DNA of 64,000 bases from Nocardia sp. NBC_01730 (GTDB taxonomy: Bacteria > Actinomycetota > Actinomycetes > Mycobacteriales > Mycobacteriaceae): NCBI RefSeq assembly GCF_035920445.1, contig NZ_CP109162.1, forward strand, positions 2,542,001-2,606,000, written 5' to 3'. Below, one piece after another: positions 54,614 through 62,965 of the stretch. The translations under genes were made by a program, and so were the position numbers. Numbering within the stretch: the stretch's first letter is position 1; every line of letters starts with the position of its first letter. The notes below the pieces were generated by a model. That model had not been told where the DNA came from. It was given only the letters and a program-made list of their open reading frames with translations, and ran no database searches.

Positions 54614-55249
54614 ATGCCCGAAGTACGTGCCAGCTACCTGACCGACGGAGCCGAGATCTACCGGCGCTCGTTCGCGACGATCCGCGCCGAAGCCGATCTG
54701 AGCGGGTTTCCCCCGGACGTGGCACAGGTGGTCGTGCGGATGATCCACGGCTGCGGCCAGGTGGATCTGGCGGCGGACATCGCGTTCTCCCCCGGCGTCG
54801 TCGTGTCCGCACGGGCGGCGCTGCGCGCGGGCGCGCCGATTCTGTGTGACGCGACCATGGTGGCCTCCGGGGTGACCCGCAAGCGACTACCCGCCGAGAA
54901 CGAAGTGATCTGCACCCTCGGCGATGCCCGCGTACCGGAACTGGCCGCGACGTTGGGCACTACCCGCTCCGCCGCCGCGCTCGAGCTGTGGCGCGACCGT
55001 CTCGACGGCGCGGTCGTCGCCATCGGCAACGCCCCGACCGCCCTGTTCCATCTGCTCGACCTGCTCGAAGCGGGAGCGCCCCGACCCGCCGCCGTACTCG
55101 GCATCCCGGTCGGGTTCGTCGGCGCCGTCGAGTCCAAGGACGCGCTGATCGATGTCGGCGTCGTCGAGTACCTCACGGTTCGGGGCAGGCGAGGCGGCAG
55201 CGCCATCACCGCGTCCGCACTCAATGCGATTGCGAGCGAACAGGAATGA
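54614..55249 (+). CDS. cobH: Precorrin-8X methylmutase
   Basis: 211-residue enzyme moving the C-11 methyl of precorrin-8X to C-12, giving hydrogenobyrinic acid. The catalytic His is in [19 protein letters not shown], followed by [20 protein letters not shown] and [38 protein letters not shown], all conserved in CobH/CbiC. ATG 54614 is seven nt after TAGGGT, with no Shine-Dalgarno, suggesting a leaderless mRNA. It overlaps cobIJ by ATGA. Confidence 0.96.
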   Translation: MPEVRASYLTDGAEIYRRSFATIRAEADLSGFPPDVAQVVVRMIHGCGQVDLAADIAFSPGVVVSARAALRAGAPILCDATMVASGVTRKRLPAENEVICTLGDARVPELAATLGTTRSAAALELWRDRLDGAVVAIGNAPTALFHLLDLLEAGAPRPAAVLGIPVGFVGAVESKDALIDVGVVEYLTVRGRRGGSAITASALNAIASEQE

Positions 55250-56826
55250 GCACTCACAGCCCCGGCAAACTGTGGGGTGTCGGACTCGGCCCCGGCGACC
55301 CCGAACTGGTTACGGTCAAGGCGGCCAGAGTGATCGGCGCGGCCGATGTCATCGCGTTCCACAGCGCTCGCCACGGCCGCAGCATCTCCCGCCGCATCGC
55401 CGCGCCGTACCTACGGCCCGGCCAGCTGGAGGAGCACCTCATCTATCCGGTGACCACCGAGACGACCGACCATCCCGGCGGCTACCAGGGCGCGATCGAC
55501 GAGTTCTACGAGCAGGCCGCCGAGCGGCTCGCCGGACACTTGGCGGCGGGCCGCTCGGTCGCGCTGCTCGCCGCGGGCGACCCGCTGTTCTACAGCTCGT
55601 ACATGCACATGCACCGGCGCCTCGCCGACCGCTTCGAGGCCGAGATCATCCCCGGCATCACGTCGGTAAGCGCAGCGTCGGCCGCGTTGGGAACACCGCT
55701 GGTCGAGGGTGAGCAGGTGCTCACCGTCCTGCCAGGCACCATGCCCACCGACGAGCTCACCCGGCGGCTGCGCGACACCGACGCCGCCGCGATCATGAAG
55801 CTGGGACGCACCTATCCTGGTGTACGCCAGGCTCTTTCGGATTCCGGACGCCTCACCGGCGCGTACTACGTCGAGCGCGCGAGCACGGCAGACCAGCGCG
55901 TCCTGCACGCCGACGCGGTCGACGACACCGAGGTCCCCTACTTCGCCATCGCTCTCGTCCCCGGCCCGGAGCCGACCACACCGCTCCCTCGCGCCGAGGC
56001 AAATTTTGCTGTGGCTCAGCGGATCTCGTTTCCGCAGACGGACTCGGCCGACGCCATCGGCGAAGTGGTCGTGGTCGGTTTGGGTCCCGGCGCACCGGAG
56101 TGGACCACAGACGAAGTGCGCGCAGCCCTGGACGAGGCCACCGATTTGGTCGGCTACACCACCTATCTGAACCGGGTGCCGGAGCGTCCGGGCCAGCGCA
56201 GGCATGCCAGCGACAATCGAGTGGAGTCCGAGCGCGCCACCATGGCCCTGGACCTGGCCGAGCGCGGCGCGCGGGTCGTGGTCGTCTCTTCGGGCGATCC
56301 AGGGGTGTTCGCGATGGCGGCGGCCGTGCTGGAGGAATCCGCGGACCCTCGGTGGCGCAGGGTTCCGGTGCGCGTGCTTCCCGGACTCACCGCGGCCAAC
56401 GCCGTCGCCAGCCGGGTGGGTGCACCGCTGGGACACGACTACGCGATGATCTCGCTCTCCGACCGGCTCAAGCCCTGGGAGGTTGTCGCACAACGCCTTT
56501 CCGCCGTCGCGGCCGCCGACATGGCGATCGCGGTATACAATCCCGCATCGTCGCAACGCACCTGGCAGGTGGGCGCGATGCGGGACCTGCTGCTGGAGCA
56601 CCGCAAGCCCGACACACCCGTGGTGCTCGGCCGTGATGTGGGCGGACCCACCGAGTCGGTCCGCGTGGTGACCCTCGGTGACCTCGACCCCGCGGAGGTG
56701 GACATGCGCACGCTGCTGATCATCGGTGCGTCCACCACCGCCGCGGTGGAGACCGACCAGGGCACCCGCGTCTACACCTCCCGGCGCTACGGTTACACAG
56801 GCGACGCGGCTGTCGACGGCGCGTAA
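55246..56826 (+). CDS. cobIJ: Fused precorrin-2 C20 / precorrin-3B C17 methyltransferase
   Basis: 526-residue fusion of two SAM-dependent methyltransferases, as in M. tuberculosis CobIJ. The CobI half (1-250) shows [39 protein letters not shown] and [14 protein letters not shown]. The CobJ half (about 275-526) shows [64 protein letters not shown] and [13 protein letters not shown]. It methylates C-20 of precorrin-2 and C-17 (with ring contraction) of precorrin-3B. ATG 55246 overlaps the cobH stop, so it is translationally coupled. Confidence 0.96.
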   Translation: MSTHSPGKLWGVGLGPGDPELVTVKAARVIGAADVIAFHSARHGRSISRRIAAPYLRPGQLEEHLIYPVTTETTDHPGGYQGAIDEFYEQAAERLAGHLAAGRSVALLAAGDPLFYSSYMHMHRRLADRFEAEIIPGITSVSAASAALGTPLVEGEQVLTVLPGTMPTDELTRRLRDTDAAAIMKLGRTYPGVRQALSDSGRLTGAYYVERASTADQRVLHADAVDDTEVPYFAIALVPGPEPTTPLPRAEANFAVAQRISFPQTDSADAIGEVVVVGLGPGAPEWTTDEVRAALDEATDLVGYTTYLNRVPERPGQRRHASDNRVESERATMALDLAERGARVVVVSSGDPGVFAMAAAVLEESADPRWRRVPVRVLPGLTAANAVASRVGAPLGHDYAMISLSDRLKPWEVVAQRLSAVAAADMAIAVYNPASSQRTWQVGAMRDLLLEHRKPDTPVVLGRDVGGPTESVRVVTLGDLDPAEVDMRTLLIIGASTTAAVETDQGTRVYTSRRYGYTGDAAVDGA

Positions 56827-56870
56827 GATCTCGACCGGCCGGCCGGCGGCACCTAGTCGTTCCATTCGGG

Positions 56871-56893
56871 TAATATTCCACTATGGAATATTA
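56871..56893. promoter_or_regulatory. Perfect palindromic operator before padR
   Basis: TAATATTCCA-CTA-TGGAATATTA: perfect 10-bp arms with a 3-bp centre, 20 bases before the padR start codon. It contains -10-like elements (TAATAT, TATTAG), so a bound repressor would block transcription. It is most simply the autoregulatory site of the PadR protein at 56913-57443. Confidence 0.8.
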
Positions 56894-56912
56894 GAGCGAA
56901 AGGGAGCAGTCG

Positions 56913-57443
56913 TTGACGAACACCGCGACCACACGCAAGCCGTTGAACTCCACGGCAGCGTCGTTGCTCGGATTTCTGCACGAAGGTCCCATGTCGGGAT
57001 GGGATCTGGTGGCCGAGGCGCAAGACCGCATCGGCGACTTCTGGACGATCACGCAGAGCCAGGTCTATCGCGAACTCGCCGCGATGGACGCGGCGGGGCT
57101 GGTCGAGAAGGGCGAGACCGGCGCTCGCGAACGGACGCCCTATCGCATCACCGACGCGGGACGAGAGGCGTTCCTGGCATGGATCGGCCGCGACCCCGGC
57201 GGCGAGACCATTCGAGTGCCGCTGCTGCTCACACTCTCGTTCGGCGAACACCTCGATCGCGATCGGCTGGATGGCATCGTCGCAGCCAACCGGGAGATCC
57301 ATCTGGGGCGGCTGACCGAGTATCTTGCCGAGAGTCCCGAGGGGAAGTCGGCCTTCGCCCGCGCCACATTGGATTTCGGCATCCGCTACGAGAGGGCGGT
57401 GCTGGAATGGTTCGACCATCTGCCGGAGCTTCTCGGCGGTTGA
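56913..57443 (+). CDS. PadR family transcriptional regulator
   Basis: 176-residue repressor. The winged helix is seen in NSTAASLLGFLHEGPMSGWDLVAEAQDRIGDFWTITQSQVYRELAAMDAAGLVEKGETGARERTPYRITDAGREAFLAWI; the C-terminal helices (LDRDRLDGIVAANREIHLGRLTEYL, FGIRYERAVLEWFDHL) mediate dimerisation and ligand binding. TTG 56913 follows AAAGGGAG. Its perfect operator lies just upstream. No target gene is adjacent, since cobIJ ends upstream and cobK is convergent, so it may act on itself and on distant genes. In M. tuberculosis this part of the cob block holds other genes (Rv2067c to sigC). Confidence 0.92.
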   Translation: MTNTATTRKPLNSTAASLLGFLHEGPMSGWDLVAEAQDRIGDFWTITQSQVYRELAAMDAAGLVEKGETGARERTPYRITDAGREAFLAWIGRDPGGETIRVPLLLTLSFGEHLDRDRLDGIVAANREIHLGRLTEYLAESPEGKSAFARATLDFGIRYERAVLEWFDHLPELLGG

Positions 57444-57466
57444 TCGGTTCACCTCGCGCCCCGTGT

Positions 57467-58222
57467 TCAGCGAGACCGGATGCCGCCCCGGGCCACGCGT
57501 AGCCAATCCCATACCTGCGCAACGGTTTCCACCGTCACGGCGCCTTCGGGCAGAGGCGGGCGTTCGATCACGACAACCGGAATACCCGCCGCGCGTGCGG
57601 CGGTCAGTTTGGCGTCGGTCTGGTCACCGCCGCTGTCCTTGGTGACGAGCACGTCGATCCGATATTCCGCGAGCAGCCGCGATTCATCCGCAACCGCGAA
57701 AGGCCCTCGAGCGAGCAGCATTTCACAGTTGGGCGGCAACGGGCCCTCGGGCGGATCTATGGCACGGATCAGGAACCACTGGCCGGCCGGTTCCGCGAAG
57801 GCGTTGACGCCTTGGCGGCCGATGGTCAGAAAGACGCGTTCGCCGAGTGTGGAGACGACGCGCGCTGCGGCGGCGAGATCCGGCACGCGAACCCATCGGT
57901 CCCCCGCCTGCGCCGACCAGCTCGGCCGCCGTAGATGCACCAGCGGAACGCCCGAATCATGCAGGGCCACAGCCGCATTGGCACTGATGGCAACCGCGAA
58001 CGGATGCGTGGCATCGATGACGGCCTCGATACCGTTGGCCGCGACCCAGTCGCGCAGTCCCTCGGCGCCGCCGAAGCCGCCGATCCGGACCGCGCCCTCC
58101 GGCAGCAGGGGTGCACGCACACGACCGGCGAGCGAGGAGACGATCTCGAAACCTCGCTCGCCGGTAGCGATATGGGCCAGCTCCCTGGCTTCCCGGGTGC
58201 CGCCCAGAATCAGAATTCTCAG
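57467..58222 (-). CDS. cobK: Precorrin-6A reductase
   Basis: 251-residue NADPH-dependent reductase of the corrin ring. The N-terminus RILILGGTREARELAHIATGERGFEIVSSLAGRV, then GGFGGAEGLRDWVAANGIEAVIDATHPFA, FLTIGRQGVNAFAE and the C-terminal VLVTKDSGGDQTDAKLTAARAAGIPVVVIERPPLP, are typical of CobK/CbiJ. No ATG, GTG or TTG lies at the conserved N-terminus; the best start is CTG 58222, whose CTGA overlaps the stop of the upstream secreted-protein gene. The family usually starts MRILILGG. The odd start may result from the rearrangement that removed cobM. Confidence 0.9.
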   Translation of the reverse strand: MRILILGGTREARELAHIATGERGFEIVSSLAGRVRAPLLPEGAVRIGGFGGAEGLRDWVAANGIEAVIDATHPFAVAISANAAVALHDSGVPLVHLRRPSWSAQAGDRWVRVPDLAAAARVVSTLGERVFLTIGRQGVNAFAEPAGQWFLIRAIDPPEGPLPPNCEMLLARGPFAVADESRLLAEYRIDVLVTKDSGGDQTDAKLTAARAAGIPVVVIERPPLPEGAVTVETVAQVWDWLRVARGGIRSR

Positions 58223-58842
58223 GGCTGGCCGCTGAAGTAGGCGATGCCCGCGTTCAGCAACTCCGGCCCACCCGCGACGGCGAGACCGATGATCGCGCCG
58301 AGCACGGCGCCGGGCAGGATGCCGACACCGAAGAAGAGGATGCCGATGGCGGCGCCGATCAGGCCACCGACCGCAGCACCGAGGGAGGCGCGCTGCAGCT
58401 CGGCGAAGAACCACTCCTGCGCACCGATGAACTCGGCGGCGACCGGCGCGTTCGCGGTCGGCGCGACCTGCGGTGTCAGCGTCAGCTGCCTGCCCTCGTC
58501 GGCGATGTTCGCGGCGATCTGGACCTGCTGCCCCTTGGCCGTCGCGACCAGCGGAACCGTGGTGACGGTCTCGCCCGCGGCATTCTTCAGGCTGACCGAC
58601 TGCTTGTCGGTGTCGAGGCTGAACACGCCATTGGTCACGCTGGTGACTACGGACTTACCCGCGTCGGCGAGCTGCAGCGCATAGCCGACACCCTGATCCG
58701 CACCCGTGACCGTCGGCGAAGTGGTCGCCTGGTCCTGCGCCGCAGGTGGCGCGGGCACCGGCGCGGCGTAAGCGGTACCGGCGGTGACGCCGGTGGCGGC
58801 AACAGCCAGCAGTGCGGTGGCGGCAAATTTCTTGTATTTCAT
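58219..58842 (-). CDS. Secreted glycine-zipper protein, in the cobM position
   Basis: 207-residue exported protein, paralogous to 47179-47706. Signal peptide MKYKKFAATALLAVAATGVTAGTAYA; then a beta-rich domain (VTGADQGVGYALQLADAGKSVVTSVTNGVFSLDTDKQSVSLKNAAGETVTTVPL, QQVQIAANIADEGRQLTLTPQV) and a hydrophobic Gly-zipper (AAVGGLIGAAIGILFFGVGILPGAVLGAIIGLAVAGG). ATG 58842 follows GGGGAG. It sits between cobL and cobK, where M. tuberculosis has cobM, and its stop overlaps the cobK CTG start. A perfect 18-bp palindrome lies in its leader. A role in B12 synthesis is not indicated by the protein itself. Confidence 0.85.
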   Translation of the reverse strand: MKYKKFAATALLAVAATGVTAGTAYAAPVPAPPAAQDQATTSPTVTGADQGVGYALQLADAGKSVVTSVTNGVFSLDTDKQSVSLKNAAGETVTTVPLVATAKGQQVQIAANIADEGRQLTLTPQVAPTANAPVAAEFIGAQEWFFAELQRASLGAAVGGLIGAAIGILFFGVGILPGAVLGAIIGLAVAGGPELLNAGIAYFSGQP

Positions 58843-58866
58843 CTATCTCCCCGTCAGGAACTGGAT

Positions 58867-58884
58867 TTCCGATCATGATCGGAA
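58867..58884. promoter_or_regulatory. 18-bp perfect palindrome before the secreted gene
   Basis: TTCCGATCATGATCGGAA is its own reverse complement. It lies between the cobL stop (58922) and the ATG at 58842, with a TAGGGT -10-like box just upstream on the minus strand, near 58900-58905. It could be an operator giving the secreted gene its own control, or a hairpin ending the cobL transcript; no T tract follows. Confidence 0.6.
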
Positions 58885-58921
58885 CTCGGCCCCGACCCTA
58901 CCCCCACGGCCGAGAACACGT

Positions 58922-60193
58922 TCAGCCATCGGCAGGGAATTCCGGGACGATATTTTCCCTCTTCACCACCGACCACTGCGCCACCGGAAGCTGTGGCCGC
59001 CATGCTGTGAAGGATCCCAGTGGTTCAGCGCGGTAGATCTGGAACTTCCGCAGCTCACCGCCTTGTGCGGCCGCCAAGCCGAGCAGCAGCGATTCCGATT
59101 CCGCGGTCACCGCGTTCGCGACAAGCCTGCCGCCGTGTCGCAGCCGCGCCCAGCATGTCTCGAAGAGGCCATCCTGAGTGAGCCCGCCACCGAGGAAAAT
59201 TGCGTCGGGAGCGGCGATTTCGGCGTGACCGACCTCCGCGCACAGCTCGCCGCGCACCACGATGTGCGGGACCCCGAGGGCGGCGGAATTATCGGTGATC
59301 TGCCGCCGTCGGTGTTCCAGCCGCTCGAAGGCGACGGCGCGATTGGCCGGATGCGTGCGGCACCATTCGATCGCGATGCTGCCCGAGCCACCCCCGACGT
59401 CCCACAGCAGTTCGCCAGGGGCGGGGGCCAGCGCCGCCAGCGTCAATGCGCGGACCTCGCGCTTGGTGAGCTGCCCGTCACCGCCGAACAGCTCGTCCGG
59501 CAGGCCCGGCAGCCGCGTGGCGCGCGGGTGCGCCGAGTCCTCCGCGCAGGAGACCGCGACGATGTTCAGCGGGTCACCGGGCGGTCGCTCCCACTGCTTC
59601 GCGACACCGATGCCGATGCGTTCGGCCGGTCCGCCCAGTTGCTCGAGGACGGTCAGCTCCGACGCACCGAAACCGTAGCGGACCAGCAACTCCGCCAGGC
59701 GCGCCGGTGTGTGCTCGTCGGCGCTGAGCACCAACAGACGCCTGCGGTCGGCCAGTTCGGGCAACACCGTCTCCAGCGCACGACCCACCACGCTCACCAC
59801 CGGGGTTTCGGCCGACGACCACCCGAGTCGTGCGCAGGCCAGCGACGCGGACGACGGCTGCGGAAACACCCGCAGCGCCCGCGGTCCGAGCAGCAGGGCC
59901 AGCGTGACGCCGATGCCGTAGAACATCGGATCGCCGCTGGCCAAGACACACAGCCGCGTCCGGGCATGCTGTTCGAGCAACCCGGGCAGTGCGGGGACCA
60001 ACGGCGAAGGCCAAGCCACCCGCTCGCCCGCCACCATGCCGGGCACGAGTGCGAGCTGACGGGCCGAACCGAACAGGACCTCGGCGTCTGCGACAGCTTC
60101 CCGCGCGACGCGGCCGAGACCGTCCCAACCGTCGGCACCGATCCCGACGACCGCGATCGGCGGTCCGGTCCACACCACAGACGAGCTGGTCAC
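58922..60193 (-). CDS. cobL: Precorrin-6B C5,15-methyltransferase (decarboxylating)
   Basis: 423-residue fusion of CbiE-like and CbiT-like domains. The N-terminal tetrapyrrole methylase (PPIAVVGIGADGWDGLGRVAREAVADAEVLFGSARQL, VLASGDPMFYGIG) methylates C5. The C-terminal Rossmann methyltransferase (TKREVRALTLAALAPAPGELLWDVGGGSGSIAIEW, DAIFLGGGLT, GGRLVANAVTAESESLLLGL) methylates C15 and decarboxylates. GTG 60193 overlaps the SDR gene stop (GTGA). The next gene downstream, where cobM is expected, is a secreted-protein gene. Confidence 0.96.
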   Translation of the reverse strand: MTSSSVVWTGPPIAVVGIGADGWDGLGRVAREAVADAEVLFGSARQLALVPGMVAGERVAWPSPLVPALPGLLEQHARTRLCVLASGDPMFYGIGVTLALLLGPRALRVFPQPSSASLACARLGWSSAETPVVSVVGRALETVLPELADRRRLLVLSADEHTPARLAELLVRYGFGASELTVLEQLGGPAERIGIGVAKQWERPPGDPLNIVAVSCAEDSAHPRATRLPGLPDELFGGDGQLTKREVRALTLAALAPAPGELLWDVGGGSGSIAIEWCRTHPANRAVAFERLEHRRRQITDNSAALGVPHIVVRGELCAEVGHAEIAAPDAIFLGGGLTQDGLFETCWARLRHGGRLVANAVTAESESLLLGLAAAQGGELRKFQIYRAEPLGSFTAWRPQLPVAQWSVVKRENIVPEFPADG

Positions 60194-60945
60194 CGTGGCA
60201 TCCGGCGCCAGATCGGTTGAGGAAGAAGGCGCATCGCGAAGAACACCGGCCGCAGGATCCGGGGCACCCAGACGCGACCTGCTCTTGTGCGCAGCCCCTT
60301 GACCACGGCGGCGGCGACCTGGTCAGGGGTGCTGGAGAACGGGGCGGGAGACATGCCATCGGTCATCCGGCCGATGACGAAGCCGGGACGGACCAGCAAC
60401 AGATGAACGCCGCTGCCGTGCAGCGCGTCGGCGAGACCACCGGCGAAACCGTCGAGGCCGGCCTTGGCCGATCCGTACACATAGTTGGCGCGGCGGACGC
60501 GGATGCCCGCGACCGAGCTGAACACCACGATCTGCCCAGCTCCCTGGGCACGCAGCAGATTCGCCAGGCTGGTGAGCACGCCGGCCTGCGCGACGAAGTC
60601 GGTGTGCAGGATCGCCATCGCGTGGGCGGGGTCCTGCTCGGCGCGCCCCTGATCGCCGAGCACACCGAACGCGAGCACCGCGATGCCGATCGGCCCGTGC
60701 TCGGCGGCGATCTTCGCCAGCATCGCCGGATGACTTGCAGTGTCGTCGGCGTCGAACTCCACCGTGTGCACGGCGGTCGCACCCGCGGCCGCGATCTTCG
60801 CGCTCTGCGTACCCAATTCACCGCTGCGCCGGGCCGCGAGAACCACCACCCGCCCCGGCGCCAGCCGCCGAGCCACCTCGACCCCGATCTCACTACGCCC
60901 ACCGAGCAGCAGCACCGCGCCATCGGCCAACCCTCGCGTTCCCAT
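60190..60945 (-). CDS. Short-chain dehydrogenase, Rv2073c-like
   Basis: 251-residue SDR. The NAD(P)-binding motif is altered to AVLLLGGRSEIGVEVARRLA (classical TGxxxGIG replaced by GGRSEIG, as in DprE2-type SDRs). The active-site Ser-Tyr-Lys are in VVFSSVAGIRVRRANYVYGSAKAGLDGFA. The tail has a Met/Pro/Arg-rich C-terminus (PVFFAMRLLPQPIWRRMPR). ATG 60945. Translationally coupled to cobL, as Rv2073c is next to cobL (Rv2072c) in M. tuberculosis, yet related to decaprenyl-phosphoryl-ribose epimerase subunits, so the substrate may be an envelope sugar lipid. Confidence 0.93.
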   Translation of the reverse strand: MGTRGLADGAVLLLGGRSEIGVEVARRLAPGRVVVLAARRSGELGTQSAKIAAAGATAVHTVEFDADDTASHPAMLAKIAAEHGPIGIAVLAFGVLGDQGRAEQDPAHAMAILHTDFVAQAGVLTSLANLLRAQGAGQIVVFSSVAGIRVRRANYVYGSAKAGLDGFAGGLADALHGSGVHLLLVRPGFVIGRMTDGMSPAPFSSTPDQVAAAVVKGLRTRAGRVWVPRILRPVFFAMRLLPQPIWRRMPR

Positions 60946-60963
60946 CCGCCCAGTCTGTCAGCT

Positions 60964-60997
60964 CGACGAGTGGTTCCACCGGAGGTACCACTCGTCG
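60964..60997. promoter_or_regulatory. 34-bp near-perfect palindrome between divergent genes
   Basis: CGACGAGTGGT at 60964-60974 and ACCACTCGTCG at 60987-60997 are perfect 11-bp arms. The 12-bp centre continues the symmetry with two mismatched pairs (15 of 17 pairs match overall). It lies between the divergent SDR (start 60945) and the F420-type gene (start 61029), 19 and 32 bases from the starts, so it is a strong operator candidate for co-regulation of both. Confidence 0.7.
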
Positions 60998-61028
60998 GGG
61001 CTGATGGAGGGTGGGTTACGGTCGGGGG

Positions 61029-61472
61029 ATGCCGACGAGTATTGCCGAGTTGTCCCCTGGTGCTGTGGAGTTCGTGGCGGAACGACACCTTGCCACGTTG
61101 ACGACATTGCGGGCGGATGGGACACCGCATGTGGTGGCTGTGGGGTTCACTTGGGACGAGGAGGCGGGAATCGCGCGGGTGATCACCAACGACGGATCGG
61201 TGAAGGTGCGCAATGTGCGCCGCTCCGGGTACGCGGCGGTCAGCCAGGTCGACGGAATCCGATGGATCACCCTGGAGGGCCCGGCGACCGTACTCGACGC
61301 CCCGGACGACGTCGCCGAGGCGGTGGAGCGCTACGCAGGCCGCTACCGCGTCCCCCGGGAGAACCCGACCCGCGTGGTGATCGCGATCCAGGTCCGGCGC
61401 GTCCTTTCCAGCAGCACCCTCGTCACACCGGCCGCCGACGGCAAAGCCGCGGAAAACGGCGCCCCCGCCTAG
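61029..61472 (+). CDS. F420-dependent biliverdin reductase-like protein
   Basis: 147-residue split-barrel protein closely resembling Rv2074 of M. tuberculosis, an F420H2-dependent biliverdin reductase (shared ERHLATLTTLRADGTPHVVAVGFTWD, IARVITNDGS, SQVDGIRWITLEGPA and RYAGRYRVPRENPTRVVIAIQV patterns). Its position next to the Rv2073c-like SDR and cobL is also conserved. ATG 61029 follows TACGGT by six bases and is also preceded by GGGGG, so leaderless and Shine-Dalgarno initiation are both possible. It probably reduces a linear tetrapyrrole in the cytoplasm. Confidence 0.9.
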   Translation: MPTSIAELSPGAVEFVAERHLATLTTLRADGTPHVVAVGFTWDEEAGIARVITNDGSVKVRNVRRSGYAAVSQVDGIRWITLEGPATVLDAPDDVAEAVERYAGRYRVPRENPTRVVIAIQVRRVLSSSTLVTPAADGKAAENGAPA

Positions 61473-61718
61473 GGTGCATCGACCGTGCGGGGTGGTGTCG
61501 CAACCACCGGGGCATCGGTCACAACGACCACCTCGCCGCAGCCAGCACCACGGGCCGCCGCAGCACCGGCACCCCACAACACCGGCCGACGCCGATATCC
61601 TCGGGTCAGGCGGGTCGGTCACCGAGAAACGGCATCGCACCGAGCGACGTCACCTCACCGCTGAGCGGGCACCGCTGAGTTCTCTCGATACTCCGCGATA
61701 GTCCCGTTTCACCGGTCG

Positions 61719-62846
61719 TCACAGCATCGTGAGGCCATGGGGTCGATTGTTCATGGATTCGCTGCCGTCGGCGGTGACGACGACGATGTCCTCGATACGA
61801 GCACCCCACTCGCCGCGGAAGTAGATGCCCGGCTCGACGCTGAAGGCCATGCCCGGCCGGAGGACGAGGTCGTTGCCTTCCACGATGTAGGGCTCCTCGT
61901 GCACCGACAGGCCGATGCCGTGGCCGGTGCGGTGGACGAAGGCGGAGCCGAAACCAGCCTCTGTCAACGGGTTTCGTGCGGCGGCATCCACCGCGGCCGC
62001 GGTGACGCCAGGGCGGACCGCGGCCACCGCGGCCGCTTGGGCGCGCTCGAGTTCGGCGAACCGCGCAGCAACCTTCGGGTTCGGATCGCCCAGCACATAG
62101 GTGCGGCTCGAGTCCGAGTAGTAGCCCGGGTCGACCGGGCCGCCGATATCGATCACCACCACGTCCCCGGCCTCGATACGCCGCTCGGACACCCCGTGGT
62201 GCGGGTCGGCGCCGTGTGGACCGCTGCCGACGATGACGAACGCCGCCGCGGTGTGCCCCTCCGCCGTGATCGCGGCCTCGATGTCGGCGCCGACCGCGGC
62301 CTCGGTGCGACCCACTTGCAGGAACTCACCCATCCGCGCGTGGACCCTGTCGATCGCGGCGCCCGCGCGGCGCAGCGCGTCCACCTCGGCGGCGTCTTTG
62401 ATCATGCGCAGTTCGCGCAACACCGGAGTGGCGGATACCGGTAGGCCGGTGAACGACTCCGCGAGTGGCAGCAGGTGCAGCGCGGGCATGGCATCGGCGA
62501 CGCCCACCCGGGAGCCGACGTGCAGCGCGGACTTCACCACACCGTACGGGTCGGTGCCGTCGACCCAGTCGAGCACCTGCAGACCCAGTTCGCCCGCCGC
62601 CGAATTCTCCAGCGACGCGAGCTCCAGCTTCGGGATCACCACCGACGGGGCCGCGCCATCGGCCGGGATCACCAGGCAGGTGAGCCGCTCGAAGGACTCG
62701 GCCGCCGACCCGATCAGGTAGCGCAGATCCGGCCCGGGAGTGATCAACAAGGCGTCCAGATGGGCGGCCCGCATCAGCTCCACCGCACGCTCGAGTCGAG
62801 CACCATAGACGTCCGCCGCGAACCTGGAATCCGTATGCGAGCTCAT
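61719..62846 (-). CDS. pepE: M24 family Xaa-Pro peptidase (PepE-like)
   Basis: 375-residue metallopeptidase like Rv2089c. The creatinase-type N-terminal domain (GPDLRYLIGSAAESFERLTCLVIP) is followed by a pita-bread catalytic domain with metal ligands Asp in VVIDIGGPVDPGYYSDSSRT, His in HRTGHGIGLSVHEEPYI, Glu in FSVEPGIYFRGEWGARIEDIVVV. It cleaves X-Pro bonds of small peptides in the cytoplasm. ATG 62846 lies seven nt after TAACGT (leaderless pattern). Divergent from the exonuclease, the same pairing as Rv2089c/Rv2090. Confidence 0.94.
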   Translation of the reverse strand: MSSHTDSRFAADVYGARLERAVELMRAAHLDALLITPGPDLRYLIGSAAESFERLTCLVIPADGAAPSVVIPKLELASLENSAAGELGLQVLDWVDGTDPYGVVKSALHVGSRVGVADAMPALHLLPLAESFTGLPVSATPVLRELRMIKDAAEVDALRRAGAAIDRVHARMGEFLQVGRTEAAVGADIEAAITAEGHTAAAFVIVGSGPHGADPHHGVSERRIEAGDVVVIDIGGPVDPGYYSDSSRTYVLGDPNPKVAARFAELERAQAAAVAAVRPGVTAAAVDAAARNPLTEAGFGSAFVHRTGHGIGLSVHEEPYIVEGNDLVLRPGMAFSVEPGIYFRGEWGARIEDIVVVTADGSESMNNRPHGLTML

Positions 62847-62965
62847 ACAACCGACGTTACCTGCCCGGTACCGGAGAGTGGGCACGGGCGCCGACACGGG
62901 CAAGCCCGACAGCGGGTCTGCCCGCTCTACCGGGGCGTGCCGGGCTCAGCGAGTAGCCTCAGCCC

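Noticed and set aside
61474..61701. 75-codon plus-strand ORF
   Set aside because: His/Arg/Pro-rich, with no start signal or motif; treated as intergenic.
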